DNA of 64,000 nucleotides, taken from assembly GCF_003696365.1 (NCBI RefSeq), contig NZ_RFFM01000001.1, positions 1,565,852 through 1,629,851 of the forward strand, in the 5' to 3' direction. This document shows, piece after piece, positions 8,035 through 16,030 of this stretch. The stretch comes from Stutzerimonas zhaodongensis. GTDB taxonomy: Bacteria > Pseudomonadota > Gammaproteobacteria > Pseudomonadales > Pseudomonadaceae. Position 1 is the first letter of the stretch; each line of letters begins with the position of its first letter. Under the pieces are notes generated by a model. It was not told the DNA's origin and did not search any database. It saw only the letters and a program-made list of their open reading frames with translations. Made by a program: the position numbers and the translations under genes.

Positions 8035-9341
8035 GCATCGAGATCACGACGCTGTTGTTCTTCCTTTCGCTGATTTTTTTCCTGGTACTTGGCCTGCCAC
8101 TGGCGTTCGTGCTCGGTGGTGTCTCGGTGTTGTTCCTGTATTTCACCTGGGGGGCGGACGCCTTCTACATGGTCGCCTCGCAGATGTGGGGCACTATGGG
8201 CAGCTTTACCCTGGTGGCCATCCCGCTGTTCGTGTTCATGGCCATGTTGCTGGAGCGTACCGGGGTAGCCCGCGACCTCTATCGAATGATGCACCTGTGG
8301 TGCGGCGGTATGCGCGGCGGTCTGGCGGTCGGCACCTTGGGAATCTGCGCGATCTTCGGTGCGATGGTCGGTATCAGCGGTGCCGCGGTGGTCGCCATGG
8401 GTACCATCGCGTTACCGGCCATGCTGGAGCGCGGATACGACAAGCGCATGGTGCTCGGCTGCATCAATACCGGCGGCGGCTGGGGCATCCTGATCCCGCC
8501 GAGCATCATGATGATTCTCTACGCCATGATCAGCGGTGTCTCGGTCGGCAAGATGTTCGCTGCTGGCGTCCTGCCGGGCCTTCTGCTGGTTGCGCTGACG
8601 GTCATCTATGTTCTGGGCCGCTGCTTTTTCCAGCCGCATCTCGCACCCGCGCTGCCGAAAGAGGAGCGCGGAAGCTGGGGCGAGAAGCTACGCGCCATCC
8701 GTGCGGTCATCCTCCCCATCGGTATCGTGGCAATGGTACTTGGCTCGATCATCGGCGGCATGACGACGCCTACCGAAGCCGCAGCCATGGGCGTGCTCGG
8801 CGCGCTGATCTCCGCAGCCGTATACCGCAAGCTCAACTGGGACATTGTTCAGGAAGCCGCCATCCGCACCTTCAAGCTGACCGGGATGATCGCCTGGATC
8901 CTGTTCGCGGCCCACGCTTTCAGCTCGGCCTACCAGGGTATGGGTGCGCAGTCGCTGATCGAAGGATTGATGATGGATCTGCCCGGAGGCCGCTGGGGCA
9001 TCATCATCACCATGATGGCCGTGGTGTTCCTGATGGGCATGTTGCTCGACCCCGTGGGTATCATGCTGATCACACTGCCGGTGTTTCTGCCCATCGTGGC
9101 GTCGCTGGGCTTCGATCCGATCTGGTTCGGCATCCTCTTCGTGATCAACATGGAGATTGGCTACATGACGCCGCCGTTCGGGTTCAACCTGTTCTACCTC
9201 AAGGGCATCGTGCCGCCGGGCATCACCATGCGTGATATCTACTGGTCGGTGATCCCCTTCGTGATAGTCAACATCATCGGGCTGGGCATCATCATGGTCT
9301 TTCCCGAGATCGCGACGTATCTGCCAAACCTGCTGTTCTGA
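8031..9341 (+). CDS. dctM: TRAP transporter large permease (DctM)
   Basis: Large membrane subunit that carries the Na+-coupled transport path, 436 aa with about eleven hydrophobic segments. Family motifs are visible: GSFTLVAIPLFVFMA, GISGAAVVAMG, NTGGGWGILIPPSI (the repeat-1 clamshell region) and LITLPVFLPI, PPFGFNLFY near the C-terminus (repeat 2). It starts inside the last codons of dctQ (ATGA). A strong terminator follows the stop codon by about 10 bp, ending this three-gene unit. Confidence 0.94.
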   Translation: MSIEITTLLFFLSLIFFLVLGLPLAFVLGGVSVLFLYFTWGADAFYMVASQMWGTMGSFTLVAIPLFVFMAMLLERTGVARDLYRMMHLWCGGMRGGLAVGTLGICAIFGAMVGISGAAVVAMGTIALPAMLERGYDKRMVLGCINTGGGWGILIPPSIMMILYAMISGVSVGKMFAAGVLPGLLLVALTVIYVLGRCFFQPHLAPALPKEERGSWGEKLRAIRAVILPIGIVAMVLGSIIGGMTTPTEAAAMGVLGALISAAVYRKLNWDIVQEAAIRTFKLTGMIAWILFAAHAFSSAYQGMGAQSLIEGLMMDLPGGRWGIIITMMAVVFLMGMLLDPVGIMLITLPVFLPIVASLGFDPIWFGILFVINMEIGYMTPPFGFNLFYLKGIVPPGITMRDIYWSVIPFVIVNIIGLGIIMVFPEIATYLPNLLF

Positions 9342-9351
9342 CATTGATGCA

Positions 9352-9393
9352 GAAACGAAAAAGCCGGAGCAGATGCTCCGGCTTTTTCGTTTC
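9352..9393. terminator. Bidirectional terminator, dctM / QEGLA gene
   Basis: A perfect 19-bp stem with loop AGAT; the stem has GCCGGAGC at its top and A5/T5 tracts lower down, so it works as an intrinsic terminator on both strands. It separates the convergent dctM and DUF1704 genes. Confidence 0.92.
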
Positions 9394-9399
9394 GATTGA

Positions 9400-10695
9400 T
9401 CAGATGATGTTGGCGTAATCCGCCTCGATCCGATCCAGGCTCAGGTGATTGAGGAAGTTGGAAAAGCACATCCAGGCGGATAGCGCATTGAGGTCCTGGA
9501 ATTGCTGCGGCAGGTATTTGGGCGGTACCACCATGCCCTCCTCCACCAGTTGGCGCAGGGTCCGCATATCTTCCAGCGTGGTCTTGCCACAGAACAGCAG
9601 CGGTATGTGCTCCAACTTGCCTTTGCGCACCGCAAGCTGGATGTAGTTGTAAATCATGATGAAGCCCTTCAGGTAGGACAGGTCCTTGGTAAAGGGCAAG
9701 CCATCGGGCGTCGAACCACGGAAGACCCGGCTGGCATTGCTGTAGCACTCGTCCTGTGCATATCCCTGGTCCTGGAAGAAGGCGAATACATCGAGGAAAT
9801 CCGCGCCCTCCTCGGCCATGTGGATCGCGCGGGTGCGGTTGGTGAGCTTGCGCAGCCGTGTCGGGTAGGAGGCGAAAGCGATCACCTCCATGAGGATCGC
9901 CAGACCTTCCTGCGTGACCGTTGACGACGGTGGCCCCTTGGCGAGAAAGGTGCAGATAGGCTGGTTCTGTCCGTTGAGCGTGGTGCCGACGTGTACCAAA
10001 CCCTCGTGGACTTCCAGTGCGCGCACATCGCGCTCGTTGAACATCGCATCGCTGCGGATCTTGATGTAGTCGGCGCCGGCTGCGGCATCAGCAAGGATGC
10101 CATCGGACTCGAAGACGCGGATCACACCTTCACCTTCGCCGAACACCAGGTCGAGGCGACGCTGCAGCATGTCCACCGCCTGCGGTGCGGTCAGGATCTT
10201 GGCTTCGTCTTTCAGGTCGCCGCGGTCGGCAATATTGTTCAGGTAATCGGAAAGCATCAGCCCGAGGTCGGCCAGCGTGGGATCACCAGCGTGGAAGGCA
10301 TCGGAGGCGGCACCGTAAAGCTCTTGGGAAATCAGTCCGAAATCGGCAGTCCCGCGCGCTTCGAGCATGCGGATGACCATGCGGTATTCCTTGCACATGC
10401 GCCGCATGATCTGCCCGACCGGGTTGAACTGGCCCAGCTGACGGGTGATATCACGCTCGATGTTCTGAAATTCTTCTTTCTTCGCGCTTGAGTCGAAGCC
10501 CAGGGGCCGGCTCTCGTAATAAGCACGGTCGACCTTAGGCAACTCGCGTCCGCCGGCGGCAAGAAAGCCTTGGCGGATGCTGTCGTCCCACTTCACTGCA
10601 TCGAGTACCCGAACCGGAGTTTGAGCCTCGACGATGCGGTCGGACAGGCAACGCACCGTTAGTTGGTATTCGTCCAGGTTGTTACGGGAATTCAT
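9400..10695 (-). CDS. DUF1704 QEGLA-motif putative metallopeptidase (MATCAP-related)
   Basis: A 431-aa protein of the family annotated as flavohemoglobin expression-modulating QEGLA motif protein (DUF1704, TIGR02421-like). It carries H230-E231-x3-H235 (HEGLVH), followed by TQEGLA with E263, the metal-ligand arrangement of the eukaryotic tubulin detyrosinase MATCAP/KIAA0895 family. This suggests a zinc carboxypeptidase-like enzyme. No signal peptide or membrane segment is seen, so it should be cytoplasmic. The bacterial substrate is unknown and the flavohemoglobin name reflects one early observation. It stands alone between a terminator and an intergenic gap. Confidence 0.85.
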   Translation of the reverse strand: MNSRNNLDEYQLTVRCLSDRIVEAQTPVRVLDAVKWDDSIRQGFLAAGGRELPKVDRAYYESRPLGFDSSAKKEEFQNIERDITRQLGQFNPVGQIMRRMCKEYRMVIRMLEARGTADFGLISQELYGAASDAFHAGDPTLADLGLMLSDYLNNIADRGDLKDEAKILTAPQAVDMLQRRLDLVFGEGEGVIRVFESDGILADAAAGADYIKIRSDAMFNERDVRALEVHEGLVHVGTTLNGQNQPICTFLAKGPPSSTVTQEGLAILMEVIAFASYPTRLRKLTNRTRAIHMAEEGADFLDVFAFFQDQGYAQDECYSNASRVFRGSTPDGLPFTKDLSYLKGFIMIYNYIQLAVRKGKLEHIPLLFCGKTTLEDMRTLRQLVEEGMVVPPKYLPQQFQDLNALSAWMCFSNFLNHLSLDRIEADYANII

Positions 10696-10839
10696 CCGTA
10701 CCTCGTCAGTGATGATCCGTAGCCTTCAACTTATACACCAGCGGACCATGCTGATCCGTGCCCGGTTCGCCGAAGGCTCCATACAGGAGCATTTCGGCAG
10801 CGCTGGAGCGATCTGAAGCGGCTGATAGAACGCCTGCCG

Positions 10840-10898
10840 GGTTGGGAATATCTGTCGCCGAGCCGAGCGCTGGCTCGGCGGCATCTCGGTGCCCAACC
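10840..10898 (-). terminator. Long imperfect hairpin downstream of lysS
   Basis: An inner perfect 9-bp GC stem (10856-10864 with 10872-10880, loop of 7) is nested in an outer GGTTGGG/CCCAACC pairing (10840-10846 with 10892-10898). It lies just after the lysS stop. There is no U-tract, so it may instead be a 3'-end stabiliser. The remaining space up to the DUF1704 gene (10696-10839) shows nothing recognisable. Confidence 0.4.
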
Positions 10899-10933
10899 GC
10901 TCAGCGTGTTGCCGAACGGTTAGGCCTCGGCCA

Positions 10934-12436
10934 TCAGGCTTCCGGGCGCATGTGCGGGAACAGAATCACGTCGCGGATCGACGGCGAGTTGGTCAGCAGC
11001 ATCACCAGACGGTCGATACCAATGCCTTCGCCGGCGGTTGGCGGCATGCCGTATTCAAGCGCGCGGACGAAATCGGCGTCGAAATGCATCGCCTCGTCGT
11101 CTCCGGCGTCCTTGTCACGGACCTGCGCATGGAAGCGCTCGGCCTGGTCTTCGGCGTCGTTAAGCTCGGAATAGGCGTTGGCGATCTCACGGCCGCCAAT
11201 AAACAGCTCGAAGCGGTCGGTGACGCTCGGATCGTCGTTGCTGCGACGTGCCAGTGGCGAGACCTCGAACGGATAGCGCGTGATGAAGGTCGGCTGCTCC
11301 AGTTTGTGCTCGACCAGCTCCTCGAAAATCATCACCTGCAGCTTGCCCAGCCCTTCGAAACCGAGCACTTTGGCGCCGGCCTTCTTGGCGATGGCGCGCG
11401 CAGTGTCGATGTCCTGCAGGTCGGCGGCGCTGATGTCCGGGTTGTACTTCAGGATCGAATCGAACACCGACAGTCGGGCGAAGGGCTCACCGAAGTGGAA
11501 GACCTTGTCGCCGTACGGCACATCGGTGCTGCCCAGAACCAGCTGGGCCAGTTCGCGGAACAGTTCCTCGGTGAGGTCCATGTTGTCTTCGTAATCGGCG
11601 TAGGCCTGGTAGAACTCGAGCATGGTGAACTCGGGGTTGTGCCGGGTCGAAACGCCTTCGTTACGGAAGTTGCGATTGATCTCGAAAACACGCTCGAAGC
11701 CTCCAACCACAAGCCGTTTGAGGTAGAGCTCGGGCGCGATACGCAGGAACATCGGCAGGTCCAGCGCGTTGTGATGAGTCTCGAACGGCTTGGCCGCGGC
11801 GCCACCGGGAATGGTCTGCAGCATCGGCGTTTCGACTTCGAGGAAGTCGCGCTCGTTGAGGAACTTGCGGATGTGGCCAATCACCTGCGAGCGCACGCGG
11901 AAGGTATGGCGGGTTTCCTCGTTGACGATCAGGTCGACATAGCGCTGGCGGTAGCGCTGCTCGGTGTCGGTCAGGCCATGATGCTTGTCCGGCAACGGAC
12001 GCAACGACTTGGTCAACAGGCGTACGTCAGTCATCTCGACGTAGAGGTCGCCCTTGCCGGAACGCGCCAGGGTGCCTTCGGCGGCGATGATGTCGCCCAG
12101 ATCCCAGGTCTTGATGGCTTCGAGCGTCTCGGCCGGCAGCGTCTTGCGGTTGACGTAGACCTGGATGCGCCCGGTCATGTCCTGCAGCACCATGAAGGCG
12201 CCGCGATTGAGCATGATGCGCCCGGCAACCTTTACCGGGATCGCCGCTTCTGCCAGCTCTTCCTTCGTCTTGTCCGCGTATTTCTGCTGCAGATCGTTGC
12301 AATAGCAGTCGCGACGGAAGTCATTGGGGAAAACGTTGCCCTTGGCGCGCTCAGCGGCCAGCTTTTCCTTACGTTGAAGGATCAGGCTGTTTTCTTCCTC
12401 TTGGGTGGCATGCTGGTTCAGCGGTTGTTCGCTCAT
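10934..12436 (-). CDS. lysS: Lysyl-tRNA synthetase, class II
   Basis: Charges tRNA-Lys with lysine in the cytoplasm. The 500-aa length is normal. An N-terminal OB-fold anticodon-binding domain spans roughly residues 60-165. The catalytic core shows class II motif 2 ([20 protein letters not shown]) and motif 3 ([24 protein letters not shown]) near the C-terminus. It lies downstream of prfB on the same strand, as in many proteobacteria, with a 182-bp gap that holds a REP-like hairpin, so it may have its own promoter. Confidence 0.97.
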   Translation of the reverse strand: MSEQPLNQHATQEEENSLILQRKEKLAAERAKGNVFPNDFRRDCYCNDLQQKYADKTKEELAEAAIPVKVAGRIMLNRGAFMVLQDMTGRIQVYVNRKTLPAETLEAIKTWDLGDIIAAEGTLARSGKGDLYVEMTDVRLLTKSLRPLPDKHHGLTDTEQRYRQRYVDLIVNEETRHTFRVRSQVIGHIRKFLNERDFLEVETPMLQTIPGGAAAKPFETHHNALDLPMFLRIAPELYLKRLVVGGFERVFEINRNFRNEGVSTRHNPEFTMLEFYQAYADYEDNMDLTEELFRELAQLVLGSTDVPYGDKVFHFGEPFARLSVFDSILKYNPDISAADLQDIDTARAIAKKAGAKVLGFEGLGKLQVMIFEELVEHKLEQPTFITRYPFEVSPLARRSNDDPSVTDRFELFIGGREIANAYSELNDAEDQAERFHAQVRDKDAGDDEAMHFDADFVRALEYGMPPTAGEGIGIDRLVMLLTNSPSIRDVILFPHMRPEA

Positions 12437-12519
12437 GGTTTAAAAATGCCTGGATCGAATGGATGAATCCTGGGAAGACCATGCCGGAAAGTGCTCCGCA
12501 GCAGGTACTGCCCCGTCTT

Positions 12520-12598
12520 GGTCGGCTGAAGCCCACCCTACATGGTATGCAAAGCTGATGGAGAGAGGGCCGAGCGACGTTCCGCTTCAGCCCACCTC
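12520..12598. repeat. REP-like palindromic element between prfB and lysS
   Basis: GGTcGGC-TGAA-GCCcACC at 12520-12537 forms a small stem with one C-C mismatch. A related CGCTTCAGCCCACC segment follows at 12584-12597 in the opposite sense of the GGCTGAAG core. The TGAAGCCCACCCTAC wording resembles intergenic REP elements of pseudomonads. Only this locus was seen in the window, so copy number cannot be judged. Confidence 0.4.
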
Positions 12599-12618
12599 CA
12601 CTCGCCAAGCACAGCGGC

Positions 12619-13714
12619 TTAGAGCCCCTGTTTCAAACTGGCTTCGAGGTACTGGTCGATGTCGCCATCCAGCACCTTCTGGCAGTCGCTACGTTCCACA
12701 CCGGTACGCAAATCCTTGATGCGCGAGTCGTCGAGCACGTAGGAGCGAATCTGATGACCCCAGCCGATATCCGACTTGGTGTCTTCCAGCGCCTGGGAGG
12801 CCGCGTTGCGCTTCTGCATTTCCTGCTCGTACAACCGGGCCCGCAGCATTTTCATGGCGGTGTCCTTGTTGGCGTGCTGGGAACGCTCGTTCTGGCAGGC
12901 CACCACCGTGTTGGTCGGTACGTGGGTAATACGTACCGCCGAGTCAGTGGTGTTGACGTGCTGACCGCCGGCACCGGAGGACCGGTAGGTGTCGATGCGC
13001 AGATCCGCCGGATTGATGTCGATCTCGACCCTGTCGTCGATCTCGGGCGAGACGAACACTGCCGAGAATGAAGTGTGACGGCGGGCGCCAGAGTCGAACG
13101 GACTCTTGCGCACCAGGCGGTGCACGCCAATCTCGGTACGCAGCCAGCCAAAGGCGTACTCGCCCTTGATGTGTACGGTAGCGCCCTTGATGCCGGCGAC
13201 TTCGCCTTCGGACAGTTCGACGATCTCGGCGCTGAAACCGCGCTTGTCGGCCCAGCGCAAGTACATGCGCAGCAGGATGTTGGCCCAGTCCTGGGCCTCG
13301 GTACCGCCGGAGCCGGCCTGGATGTCGAGGTAGGCGTTGTTGGGGTCCATCTCGCCGCTGAACATGCGACGGAATTCCAGCCCTTCGAGGATGCCGCGCA
13401 GGCGGTCGAGTTCGGCGGCGACATCGTCAACGGCGCTCTGGTCGTCTTCTTCGACAGCCATGTCGAGCAGGTCGCGGGAATCTGCCAGGCCGCCTTCCAG
13501 GTCGTCTATGGTCTCGACGATCTGCGCCAGAGTAGCGCGCTCGCGGCCCAGGTTCTGGGCGTACTCAGGTTTGTTCCAGACGTTGGGGTCTTCGAGCTCG
13601 CGGTTTACTTCGACGAGGCGATCATGCTTCTGATCGTAGTCAAAGATACCCCCGAATAGACTGGGTGCGCTCGGACAGGTCCTTGATGCTGTTGAGGATC
13701 GGGTTAATTTCCAT
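12619..13714 (-). CDS. prfB: Peptide chain release factor 2, with programmed +1 frameshift
   Basis: RF2 recognises UGA and UAA and triggers peptide release. Translation starts at the ATG at 13714, reads 24 codons (MEINPILNS...), then meets an in-frame TGA at 13642-13640. The site reads CGGGGGTATCTTTGAC: an internal Shine-Dalgarno-like GGGGG, the slippery CTT and then TGA-C, the classic autoregulatory shift. Shifting +1 continues at GAC (Asp25) for a total of 364 aa. The codon-recognition tripeptide SPF is in [12 protein letters not shown] and the catalytic GGQ in [11 protein letters not shown] naive frame from 13731 mistranslates the N-terminus. Low RF2 levels favour the shift, giving feedback control. 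Confidence 0.97.
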
Positions 13715-13841
13715 AAGTAGGCAGCTCTCAATCGGACGTTGCGAAAAGCCGGCGATTATAGCGCAGCAGGCTGCGGCTGACAGCCCGTGCGGGACTATCG
13801 GCGCAGCCTATGTCAAGCGAGCGAACGGCTGGACGCAAGGG

Positions 13842-13865
13842 CGAGGCGGCAATATGACCGCCTCG
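13842..13865 (-). terminator. Hairpin after the DUF533 gene
   Basis: CGAGGCGG and CCGCCTCG form a perfect 8-bp stem with an 8-base loop, starting six bases after the DUF533 stop codon. There is no strong U-tract, so termination would be weak or factor-assisted. Confidence 0.45.
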
Positions 13866-13870
13866 TCGGG

Positions 13871-14638
13871 TCAGGCGGAAATGCCGCGAACCTGGCTCTC
13901 CAGTTCAGCCTTCAGTTGGTCGTCAAGCTTCATCTGGCGGGCCAGCTCATCCAGATAGGCTCGCTCCATGTACTGCTCTTCGTCGACCATCAAGACGCTG
14001 GCTAGGTACATTTCCGAGGCCATTTCCGGCGTAGTGGCCGCAGCGGCAACTTCTACCGGGTCCAACGGCTTGTTCAGTTCGGCTTCAAGCCAGCGCCGCA
14101 GTTCCGGGTCATCGGTCAATTGGGCCAGCTCGGCCTCGATCATCTGCTGCTCCTGATCGTCGACATGCCCATCGGCCTTGGCCGCAGCTACCAGCGCTTT
14201 CAGGATGCCGCGACTGTGCTCCTCGACCTGTTCCGGCGGCAAGCGATCGACCGTCTTCGGTTCAGCCCGAGCGGCGGTTGGTTGCATCGCCCCACCCTGT
14301 TGCGCCTGCTGAGCCTGTTGCGCCTGCCAGTTGCCATAGGCCTTGTACGCGAGCATGCCAAGCGCAGCCAGCCCACCATAGGTAACGACCTTGCCGCCCA
14401 TGCGGCGACCGCTCCGGCTGCCGAGCAGCATGCCGAGCGCGCCGGTCGCCAGCGCGCCCTTCCCGGCCCCACCCACGCCGCCGAGTATGCTGCCGAGCGG
14501 TCCACCGGCGCCGGAAAGCATGTCGCCGAGCGAACCCGTTCCATTAGTCGCCGGCGAGCGGGAGACCGATCCCTGCTGCTTCTGCAGCAGATCCTGTCCT
14601 GACTTGAGTAGCTGATCGAGCAAACCACTGGTTTTCAT
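13871..14638 (-). CDS. DUF533/TerB-like membrane-associated protein (YebE type)
   Basis: A 255-aa protein related to E. coli YebE. The N-terminal part is a short amphipathic start, then a Gly-rich stretch (GGVGGAGKGALATGALGMLLG, about residues 50-75) and a hydrophobic segment near 83-98, then a QAQQAQQAQQ run. The C-terminal half is an all-helical TerB-like domain with acidic residues (AKADGHVDDQEQQMIEAEL, DDQEQ reminiscent of metal-binding loops). Function is unknown; YebE is reported as envelope-stress related. The ATG at 14638 is chosen because the longer frame reaching 14809 runs into the neighbouring reductase gene. Confidence 0.82.
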   Translation of the reverse strand: MKTSGLLDQLLKSGQDLLQKQQGSVSRSPATNGTGSLGDMLSGAGGPLGSILGGVGGAGKGALATGALGMLLGSRSGRRMGGKVVTYGGLAALGMLAYKAYGNWQAQQAQQAQQGGAMQPTAARAEPKTVDRLPPEQVEEHSRGILKALVAAAKADGHVDDQEQQMIEAELAQLTDDPELRRWLEAELNKPLDPVEVAAAATTPEMASEMYLASVLMVDEEQYMERAYLDELARQMKLDDQLKAELESQVRGISA

Positions 14639-14669
14639 CGAAAATACCTGCAGCGAGTTTGTGTGGAGT

Positions 14670-15779
14670 TCAGTTGAGCGAATCTGGAATCTTGCGGATG
14701 GGCGTGTCACGGTGTGCGGCACGCACGTACTGAGCGGGCCAAGGCACCGAGCTGTCGCGCAGGTCCTCGGCCGCATGCAACGGCCAGTAGGGGTCACGCA
14801 GCAGTTCACGCGCCAGCAAGATCAGATCTGCCTGGCCGGTACGCAGGATGTGTTCCGCCTGTACCGCTTCGGTGATCATGCCGACGGTGCCGGTGGCAAT
14901 GCCGGCCTCACGCCGGACCTGTTCGGCAAATTGAGTCTGGTAGCCCGGGCCGACCGGAATCTCGGCGCTCGCCGCCGTTCCGCCGGATGAAACATCAATC
15001 AGGTCGACGCCAAGCGCCTTGAGTCGCCGCGCCAGTTCAACCGTTTCTTCAGCGTTCCAGCCATCCTGGACCCAATCGGTAGCCGACAGGCGGACGAACA
15101 ACGGCAGCTCATCCGGCCAAACCGCCCGCACAGCCTCCGTGACTTCAAGCAACAACCGGATGCGGTTGTCGAAAGACCCGCCGTAAGCATCCTGCCGCTG
15201 ATTGGATAACGGAGAAAGAAACTGATGGAGCAGGTAGCCGTGCGCGGCGTGCAGTTCGGCGACCTTGAAGCCTGCTGCCAGCGAGCGCTCAGCGGCGCGT
15301 ACGAAAGCCTGAATGACCTCTTTTATCCCCGCCTCGTCCAACGCCGTGGGCACTGCGTGTTCCGGATCGAACGCAATCGTCGATGGCCCGACGGGCGTCC
15401 AACCACCTGCCGCGATGGGCACGCTGCCGTGCCGTCCGAGCCAGGGCTGCCAAGTGCTCGCCTTGCGGCCGGCGTGAGCCAGCTGGATGCCGGCGAACGC
15501 GCCTTGATTTTCGATAAAGCGGGTGATGCGTCTTAGCGGCTCAACATGCTCGTCCGTCCAGATCCCCAGATCCTCCGGCGAAATACGCCCGTCCGCCGTG
15601 ACGGCAGTGGCCTCGATGATGACCAGACCCGCCCCGCCAACCGCTCGACTGCCGAGGTGTACCAAGTGCCAGTCGTTAGCCATTCCGGCCTTGGCCGAGT
15701 ACTGACACATCGGCGAAACAACGATGCGATTGGGCAGGGTCAACTGGCGCAGGGTGAGCGGCTGGAAGAGCTGTGTCAT
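14670..15779 (-). CDS. Old Yellow Enzyme family NADPH:flavin oxidoreductase
   Basis: A 369-aa FMN enzyme of the YqjM/XenA branch of Old Yellow Enzymes, which reduce activated C=C bonds and nitro or enone compounds with NADPH. Seen are the N-terminal FQPLTLRQLTLPNRIVVSPMCQYS with the Cys typical of the thermophilic-like/YqjM subclass, HLGSRAVGGAGLVIIEATAV, the HAAHGYLLHQFLSPLSNQR substrate/FMN segment and YGGSFDNRIRLLLEV. The ATG at 15779 has a GAGG ribosome site; a frame from 15815 adds 12 residues without support. The 251-bp region upstream, before the molybdopterin gene, should hold its promoter. Confidence 0.93.
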   Translation of the reverse strand: MTQLFQPLTLRQLTLPNRIVVSPMCQYSAKAGMANDWHLVHLGSRAVGGAGLVIIEATAVTADGRISPEDLGIWTDEHVEPLRRITRFIENQGAFAGIQLAHAGRKASTWQPWLGRHGSVPIAAGGWTPVGPSTIAFDPEHAVPTALDEAGIKEVIQAFVRAAERSLAAGFKVAELHAAHGYLLHQFLSPLSNQRQDAYGGSFDNRIRLLLEVTEAVRAVWPDELPLFVRLSATDWVQDGWNAEETVELARRLKALGVDLIDVSSGGTAASAEIPVGPGYQTQFAEQVRREAGIATGTVGMITEAVQAEHILRTGQADLILLARELLRDPYWPLHAAEDLRDSSVPWPAQYVRAAHRDTPIRKIPDSLN

Positions 15780-15819
15780 GAAAACCTCGACTGCGATGGA
15801 TGCGTATTTGGACACCCAT

Positions 15820-15831
15820 CAGTACAGACTG
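15820..15831. promoter_or_regulatory. Candidate operator CAGT-ACAG-ACTG
   Basis: A short interrupted palindrome about 40 bp upstream of the reductase ATG, inside the likely promoter. It could bind a repressor that senses enones or electrophiles, as is common for this enzyme family; the repressor itself is not seen here. Nothing else is recognisable in 15780-16030. Confidence 0.3.
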
Positions 15832-16030
15832 TTTCGACAACTTTGCTCGGCGCCGCTCCGCGGAAGGCACGAATCGGTCACTTGGTATTTCGGGATAAAG
15901 CACCTCGACGAAGCGGCAACGGGCCGGGAGCGGAAACCTCCATGTCTCGCTCATCTCACCGGCGATTGTGATCGCGAGCGAAACACCGTCGGTCACTTCT
16001 TCAATGGACGCCTTCTATGAAACCCCGGGC

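Noticed and set aside
10889-12466. 525-codon plus-strand frame opposite lysS
   Set aside because: Antisense artefact of high GC content; lysS on the other strand is unambiguous.
13640-13642. In-frame TGA in prfB as a sign of a pseudogene
   Set aside because: It is the conserved RF2 programmed frameshift site with the slippery CTT and upstream GGGGG.
15676-15996. 106-codon minus-strand frame upstream of the reductase
   Set aside because: It overlaps the reductase start and shows no family resemblance or ribosome site.
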